From: CAYTSW01 sp964440605
GTDB taxonomy: Bacteria; Planctomycetota; Phycisphaerae; Phycisphaerales; UBA1924
NCBI GenBank assembly: GCA_964440605.1
Contig: CAYTSW010000027.1
Coordinates: 1-25,914, forward strand
Reading direction: 5' to 3'
DNA: 25,914 bases
In this document: piece by piece, positions 22,012 through 25,914 of the stretch
Layout of the letters: each line of letters opens with the position of its first letter
Position numbering within the stretch: the first letter of the stretch is position 1
Program-made: the position numbers and the translations under genes
Notes under the pieces: model-generated
Database searches by the model: none
What the model was told of the DNA's origin: nothing
What the model saw: only the letters and a program-made list of their open reading frames with translations

Positions 22012-23196
22012 ATGGTGCGCGCCGGAGACATCATCGCGACCGCAACGCTCGCGCTGCTGTGCGTCGGCGTTGTCATGGTCGCCTCGGCAGGCATGTCCGT
22101 CGGCGCTGAACAGGCCGTCACGCTGCGCTCCATCGTCCTCTCCAAGGAGGCCGTCTTCGCCGCCATCGCCATAGCGGTGCTGCTCATCGTCGGACGCTCC
22201 GGCACCGCCCGCTGGCTGTCGCGCGGCCCCGTCGCCGCCAGCGTCCCCCTGCTCGTCCCCCTCGCCCTCGGTCTGCTGCTTGCGATCTGGCTCACGCCCT
22301 TCGGCGTCTCGGTCAATGGCGCCGCCCGCTGGCTCGAGGTCCCACCCTTCCCACGCTTCCAACCTTCCGAGATCGCCAAGTGGGCGCTGGTGCTGGGCGT
22401 CGCGTGGTACGGCGCGCGCAAAGGGCCCGACCTGCGCCGCCTCGGCATGCCGCTCATCGCACCGCTCATCGTCATCGCCGCCGTCGCCGGCGTTGTGACC
22501 GTCGAAGACCTCGGCACCGGCGCACTTCTCGCCGGCGTCGCCTGCCTCATGCTCATCGCCGCTGGCGCACGCGCGTGGCACTTCGTCCTCCTCGCCCCCG
22601 CCGCCGGTCTGGGCTTCCTCGCCGCCGTCGTTCACGCCCCCTACCGCATGCGACGTCTCGAGGCCTTTCTCAACCCCTACGCCGACCCGCAAGACACCGG
22701 CTACCACATCATCCAGTCCCTCACCGCCATCGCCAATGGCGAGGGCTTCGGCCGAGGGCTCGGCTTCGGCCTCCAGAAGTTCGGCTACCTCCCCGAAGAC
22801 CGCACCGACTTCCTCTTCTCCATCATCTGCGAAGAACTCGGCATCGCCGGCGCTCTGGTCGTGCTCTCCCTCTACGCCGTCCTCCTCCTCAGCGGCCTGC
22901 GCATCATGCAGCGCGCCCGCACGCCCATGCACAAACTCCTGAGCCTCGGCATCGTCACCATGATCGGCGGGCAGACGCTCATGAACCTCCTCGTCGTCAC
23001 CGGGCTCGCTCCCACCAAAGGCATCGCCCTCCCGCTGCTCTCGGCCGGCGGTACCGGGTGGATCATGACCGCTGTCATGCTCGGGCTGCTCGTCAGCATC
23101 GACCGCGTCACCGAAGCCGAAACGCCGACGGCCCAGACCTCCACGACCGAGCCCGGGACCACGCGCGACTCCGAGCTGCGGGCGGCGTTGGCATGA
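22012..23196 (+). CDS. ftsW: FtsW/RodA/SpoVE-family peptidoglycan glycosyltransferase (FtsW)
   Basis: SEDS-family enzymes polymerise lipid II into glycan strands with a partner class B PBP. The 394-aa protein has about ten hydrophobic helices and family motifs: an opening GVVMVASAGM (19-28), NGAARWLEVP...FQPSEIAKWALV (102-127), RRLEAFLNPYADPQDTGYHIIQSLTAI (214-240), and PEDRTDFLFSIICEELGIAGA (261-281) with Asp266 at the catalytic aspartate position. It ends with LPLLSAGGTGWIM. ATG 22012 is chosen because family members begin this way; a GTG at 21955 would add 19 untypical residues. The charged/polar tail after 365 is short. Overlap with murG (ATGA) argues for the division-type FtsW over RodA. 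Confidence 0.92.
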   Translation: MVRAGDIIATATLALLCVGVVMVASAGMSVGAEQAVTLRSIVLSKEAVFAAIAIAVLLIVGRSGTARWLSRGPVAASVPLLVPLALGLLLAIWLTPFGVSVNGAARWLEVPPFPRFQPSEIAKWALVLGVAWYGARKGPDLRRLGMPLIAPLIVIAAVAGVVTVEDLGTGALLAGVACLMLIAAGARAWHFVLLAPAAGLGFLAAVVHAPYRMRRLEAFLNPYADPQDTGYHIIQSLTAIANGEGFGRGLGFGLQKFGYLPEDRTDFLFSIICEELGIAGALVVLSLYAVLLLSGLRIMQRARTPMHKLLSLGIVTMIGGQTLMNLLVVTGLAPTKGIALPLLSAGGTGWIMTAVMLGLLVSIDRVTEAETPTAQTSTTEPGTTRDSELRAALA

Positions 23197-24341
23197 CCCC
23201 CCCGCCCGCCGTGCTCATCGCGGGCGGCGGCACCGGCGGGCACATTTACCCGGGCGTCGCCATCGCCGAAGCCCTCGCTCGTGAGCGGCCCGAGCTCGCC
23301 GTGCGCTTCGCCTGCTCGGAGCGGCCGGTCGACGCGCGCGTCTTCGAGAGTCTCGCTCACGCCTGGCCCTGGGAACCCCTTGCCGCCGCGCCACCCGGCT
23401 TGAAGCCCAAGGCGCTGTGGCGCTTCGTGCGGCGCTGGGGCCCCAGCGTGCGCCGCACGCGCGAGCTGATTCGAGGCGACGAGCAGTTCGGTCGTGCGCA
23501 AGCCGTGGTGCTTACCGGCGGCTACATCGGTCCGCCGGTGTCGCAGGCGGCTCGAGTCGAACGGACGCCCACGGTGCTCGTAGCGCTCGACGCCACCCCC
23601 GGGCGCGCGGCCCGCTGGATCTCGCGCCGGGCGTCGGTGAGCCTGATCGCGTCGCCCGCGATGGCCGCCCCCGCCGGATTCGTCGCTCTCCCGCCCATCG
23701 TGCGCGACGCGGCGCGGCCGCCCGCCGACGCCGCGACCTGCCGCGCACGCCTCGGGCTCGACCCGGATCGCCCGACGCTGCTCATCACCGGCGGCTCACA
23801 GGGCGCGCGCACGCTCAACGAGGCGGTCCTCGCCTGGGTCGAGCGCGATGGTCACGCCGCCCTCACGGACACCGACCGCTGGCAGGTGCTCCACCAGGTC
23901 GGCACCGACGAGACCACCCTCCGGCGTGCGAACGAGGTCTACGCCAGCGCGGGTGTCGACGCCCGAGTCGCCCCCTTCATCGATGACATGGGCGCCGCGT
24001 GGGGAGCCGCGACGCTGGGCGTCGGGCGTGCCGGCTCCAGCACCGTCAGCGAGGCGTGGGCCAGCGCCACGCCGATGATCTTCCTCCCCTACCCCTTTCA
24101 TGCCGACGAGCATCAGCGCCGGAACACGCGCATTCTCGTCGAAACCGGCGCCGCCCGAGTCGTCGGCGACACCCCGGATGAGCCCGACGCCACGCGGGCG
24201 GGTTTGACCGACACCCTCGCCGCTTGGCTGAGCGATGCGGACGTCAGGCGGCGTGCCGCCGCGGCCTACGAAGAACTGCCGACGACCGACGGCGCTCGCC
24301 AAGTGGCGGAGCGTGTGCTGACGCTCCTTGCACCCGCGTGA
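23193..24341 (+). CDS. murG: UDP-GlcNAc:lipid I N-acetylglucosaminyltransferase MurG
   Basis: MurG makes lipid II from lipid I at the cytoplasmic face of the membrane. The 382-aa GT28 protein shows the N-terminal glycine-rich loop GGGTGGHIYP at 11-20, LTGGYIGPPVSQAA near 108-121, LLITGGSQGARTLNE near 197-211, and VGRAGSSTVSEAWASATPMIFLPYP with ADEHQRRNTRIL, the UDP-GlcNAc site. A usual EQNxxPG motif reads ALDATPG, a mild divergence. The ATG at 23193 overlaps the ftsW stop as ATGA, so the two are coupled. After the stop, a 197-bp spacer (24342-24538) shows no clear terminator hairpin. Confidence 0.93.
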   Translation: MTPPPAVLIAGGGTGGHIYPGVAIAEALARERPELAVRFACSERPVDARVFESLAHAWPWEPLAAAPPGLKPKALWRFVRRWGPSVRRTRELIRGDEQFGRAQAVVLTGGYIGPPVSQAARVERTPTVLVALDATPGRAARWISRRASVSLIASPAMAAPAGFVALPPIVRDAARPPADAATCRARLGLDPDRPTLLITGGSQGARTLNEAVLAWVERDGHAALTDTDRWQVLHQVGTDETTLRRANEVYASAGVDARVAPFIDDMGAAWGAATLGVGRAGSSTVSEAWASATPMIFLPYPFHADEHQRRNTRILVETGAARVVGDTPDEPDATRAGLTDTLAAWLSDADVRRRAAAAYEELPTTDGARQVAERVLTLLAPA

Positions 24342-24505
24342 GTTCACCTCAACAGGGGAATGCCGAGGCGACGCGCAGCCGATATCCCCATCCCGGGTTC
24401 TTTGGATGACCTGTACTAGTGGTGGACCCTGTCAAGCTGGGTAACGCTAAGTCTTGTTTACGTCACACCGCCCGGATAGCGGGTGCACGTGCGTCGATCC
24501 GGACG

Positions 24506-24511
24506 TAGACT
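24506..24511 (+). promoter_or_regulatory. possible -10 element upstream of the 171-aa gene
   Basis: TAGACT, identical to the -10-like element of the minus-strand adaptor gene, lies 27 nt before the ATG at 24539. A leader of about 20 nt would include the GAGG ribosome site at 24530-24533. No convincing -35. Confidence 0.3.
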
Positions 24512-24538
24512 CGACTCGTCGAGCTACCCGAGGTGCTG

Positions 24539-25054
24539 ATGGAGTCTTCGGAATCCCAAGATCAGGTTGATGGCCAAAGCCACTTTTCGACGGCAGGCCG
24601 GGGCCGCTGCGTCGTGCTCTGCCCCCCAGGATCGGTGCCTCCCCAAGAGTTGGTATCGGCACTTCAGATGCGCAATATTCAACTGGAACGCGCCGCTTCC
24701 GCTTACCACGCTTCGGCGGTGCTCGCTCTCCATGAACGCGACGCGCGATCCGGGCAAATCGACCCGATGCTGCTGATCATCGTTGAACCCGCCCGAGTAC
24801 CTCGGGTGGAGGCGCTCGCCCAAGTCGTGCGGGACCGGATGCCGCGTGCCGCGGTGTGGCGTTATCAAGCTTCGGCCACCCACCCGCTTGCCCCCCTGAC
24901 TTCGGGGGATGAAGCCGGCGAGAGTGGATCCTTCACGCCCCGGCTCCGTCTGGTCGGCGGGCCCAGCCCCGGTTCCGGCGGGCGGACCGCGTGTGTGGGC
25001 GCCGCGGAACTGAGCATGCTCATGACCGGTGCGGAGCTCGAGGCGCAGGGATGA
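24539..25054 (+). CDS. hypothetical protein, possibly receiver-like, paired with a degenerate GGDEF protein
   Basis: This 171-aa soluble protein is not recognised with confidence. It has an alternating strand/helix pattern that could be a degenerate response-regulator-type fold: CVVLCPPGSV (strand 1), ELVSALQMRN (helix), SAVLALHERDAR, MLLIIVEPARV (strand), VEALAQVVRDRMPRAAVWRY. No phospho-acceptor aspartate is evident. The second half is Gly/Ser/Pro-rich and probably disordered, ending in a short helix (AAELSMLMTGAELEA). The ATG at 24539 has GAGG 5 nt upstream; a GTG at 24533 is possible. Its stop overlaps the next start as ATGA, so the two products are probably made together and act in one pathway. 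Proteins of this look seem familiar from Phycisphaerae (recollection, not verified). Confidence 0.65.
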   Translation: MESSESQDQVDGQSHFSTAGRGRCVVLCPPGSVPPQELVSALQMRNIQLERAASAYHASAVLALHERDARSGQIDPMLLIIVEPARVPRVEALAQVVRDRMPRAAVWRYQASATHPLAPLTSGDEAGESGSFTPRLRLVGGPSPGSGGRTACVGAAELSMLMTGAELEAQG

Positions 25055-25914
25055 ATCGTGGCGGCCCACGCATCATCGCGGTTACTCGCGCGTCGGACCC
25101 GGTTCCGATGGAGAGTGACGAGTCTGGCGCCGGTTCGGCATTCTCCGATGTGGCGACGACCGGCATTGAAGCCGTCGCGATGGAAACGCTCGATCACGCC
25201 GGCGGTTTCGACGAGGTGCACGTGGACGCTCGTGTGGCACATACGGAAGACCTGGACGCGTTGCGCACCGCGCTGGAGCGCGTGGGCTCATCGGCCCGCG
25301 TGCGCGTGGCCGAAATGATGCCGCGCCCGCACGGCGCCGGGGCCGGACCGAGTGTGGACGAGGTTCTCGAGCGGGTTCTGCGTGGGCAACCCGTCCTCGA
25401 TGTCGCGCTGGCCGCAGTCGGCGAGCGCGTTGGCGGCAGCGTGCGGGTCGAGCCGGGCGAAGAACCGCCGGATGCGGAGCATCACGACGCCGTTCCGCTT
25501 GTCCGTCGCGAACACGTCGTCGCCTGGGTGGTCGGACCGGCGGGTTCGGGAGACGAACTCGAAGCCCACCGAGAACTGCTGGCGCTCTGCTGGGCGGTGG
25601 ACGTGCAGCAGTCGGTGCTCGCCGAGCACGCGTTCTCCGACCCCTTCACCGGGCTGCGCACGCGTGCGTACCTGTCGCGCCATCTGCGCCGGGAAGTCGT
25701 TGCGACACAGGCCGCGGGTCAAGCCGTGGCGGTGGCGGTGGTGTCCTGCTCCGGCGGGGGCAGCGGTGCGCTGTGGTGCGCATCTGTTCTGCGCGAAGCC
25801 GCTTCCGAGGCCGGCGTCACCTCGTGCGAGGTGGGACGCCTTGAGGAATCGACCGTGGGCTGCGTCGTGTGCGGGCCGCCCGAGCGTGTTGCTCACCTGC
25901 GTTCGCTGGTCGAG
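25051..25914 (+). CDS. degenerate GGDEF-like signalling protein, cut at the window edge
   Basis: An open frame of 288 codons runs from the ATG at 25051 to the last base with no stop, so the gene continues beyond the window. Residues about 100-195 could be a GAF-like sensory region (VDEVLERVLRGQPVLDVALAAVGERVGGSV ... LALCWAVDVQQSVLAEHA). At 197-202 DPFTGL followed by RTRAYLSRHL is the standard beginning of a GGDEF domain (DxLTGLxNRxxL). The expected metal-binding LDxDxFK region is replaced by VSCSGGG. Where GGDEF should be, the sequence reads GRLEES (262-267) before VGCVV, so diguanylate cyclase activity is unlikely. It could bind nucleotide or act as a scaffold. The start overlaps the previous stop (ATGA). 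Confidence 0.7.
   Translation, partial: MNRGGPRIIAVTRASDPVPMESDESGAGSAFSDVATTGIEAVAMETLDHAGGFDEVHVDARVAHTEDLDALRTALERVGSSARVRVAEMMPRPHGAGAGPSVDEVLERVLRGQPVLDVALAAVGERVGGSVRVEPGEEPPDAEHHDAVPLVRREHVVAWVVGPAGSGDELEAHRELLALCWAVDVQQSVLAEHAFSDPFTGLRTRAYLSRHLRREVVATQAAGQAVAVAVVSCSGGGSGALWCASVLREAASEAGVTSCEVGRLEESTVGCVVCGPPERVAHLRSLVE

Noticed and set aside
22380..23192. 271-codon N-terminal extension of murG into ftsW
   Set aside because: The frame is Arg/His/Pro-rich noise inside ftsW; MurG homology starts at the ATG that overlaps the ftsW stop.
24342..24538. Possible terminator hairpins after murG (ATCCCGGG/GGAT, ACCC/GGGT, CACCGC/GCGGGTG)
   Set aside because: Stems are only 4-6 bp or bulged, with no T-run; below the level that chance would produce in GC-rich DNA.

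Overview
The window is high-GC DNA (roughly 70 % by eye) from a bacterium that looks like a planctomycete, most likely of the class Phycisphaerae. This is inferred from small membrane proteins ending in a CxxC...CPECG zinc ribbon, a YkgJ-type cysteine-cluster protein, a GT3-type glycogen synthase, an ATPase/GldF/GldG/DUF4340 cassette, and a SecA-like/M50/HlyD cluster. No rRNA, tRNA, insertion sequence or CRISPR array was seen. Genes are packed tightly, many with ATGA, GTGA or TGATG stop/start overlaps.

Left end (1-5.3 kb): a redox module of a carboxymuconolactone-decarboxylase/AhpD-like protein and a thioredoxin (both minus) diverges from a TetR regulator (plus), with a NemR-like operator between them. 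Next comes an egtB-egtD pair (plus) encoding the core of ergothioneine synthesis.

4.4-11.3 kb: the most unusual block. A short HlyD-type adaptor (minus) diverges from three plus-strand genes: a GAF-domain protein with a membrane-anchored HlyD adaptor, a PqqD-like + M50 metalloprotease + HlyD fusion, and a compact SecA-like ATPase. They look like parts of one export or surface-processing machine of unknown substrate. The SecA-like gene is interrupted by a 100-N assembly gap flanked by an identical 55-bp sequence. Collapsing gap and duplicate restores one open frame of 636 codons.

11.3-18.0 kb (minus): a translationally coupled ABC cassette (ATPase, GldF-like permease, GldG-like auxiliary protein, DUF4340 protein), preceded by a GT3-family glycogen synthase.

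18.0-20.5 kb (minus): a lower-GC block of three overlapping genes without recognised function: a secreted cysteine-rich protein and two related membrane proteins with C-terminal zinc ribbons. An AT-rich inverted repeat lies upstream.

20.6-25.9 kb: a solitary nuoC and a YkgJ-type gene (minus), then ftsW-murG (plus, ATGA-coupled) for peptidoglycan synthesis. Last are two ATGA-coupled genes of a probable signalling pair, the second a degenerate GGDEF-like protein cut by the window edge.

Three minus-strand genes (short adaptor, glycogen synthase, nuoC) share a TAnnnT element exactly 6 nt before the ATG, which suggests leaderless transcripts. No intergenic stretch exceeds 300 bases.
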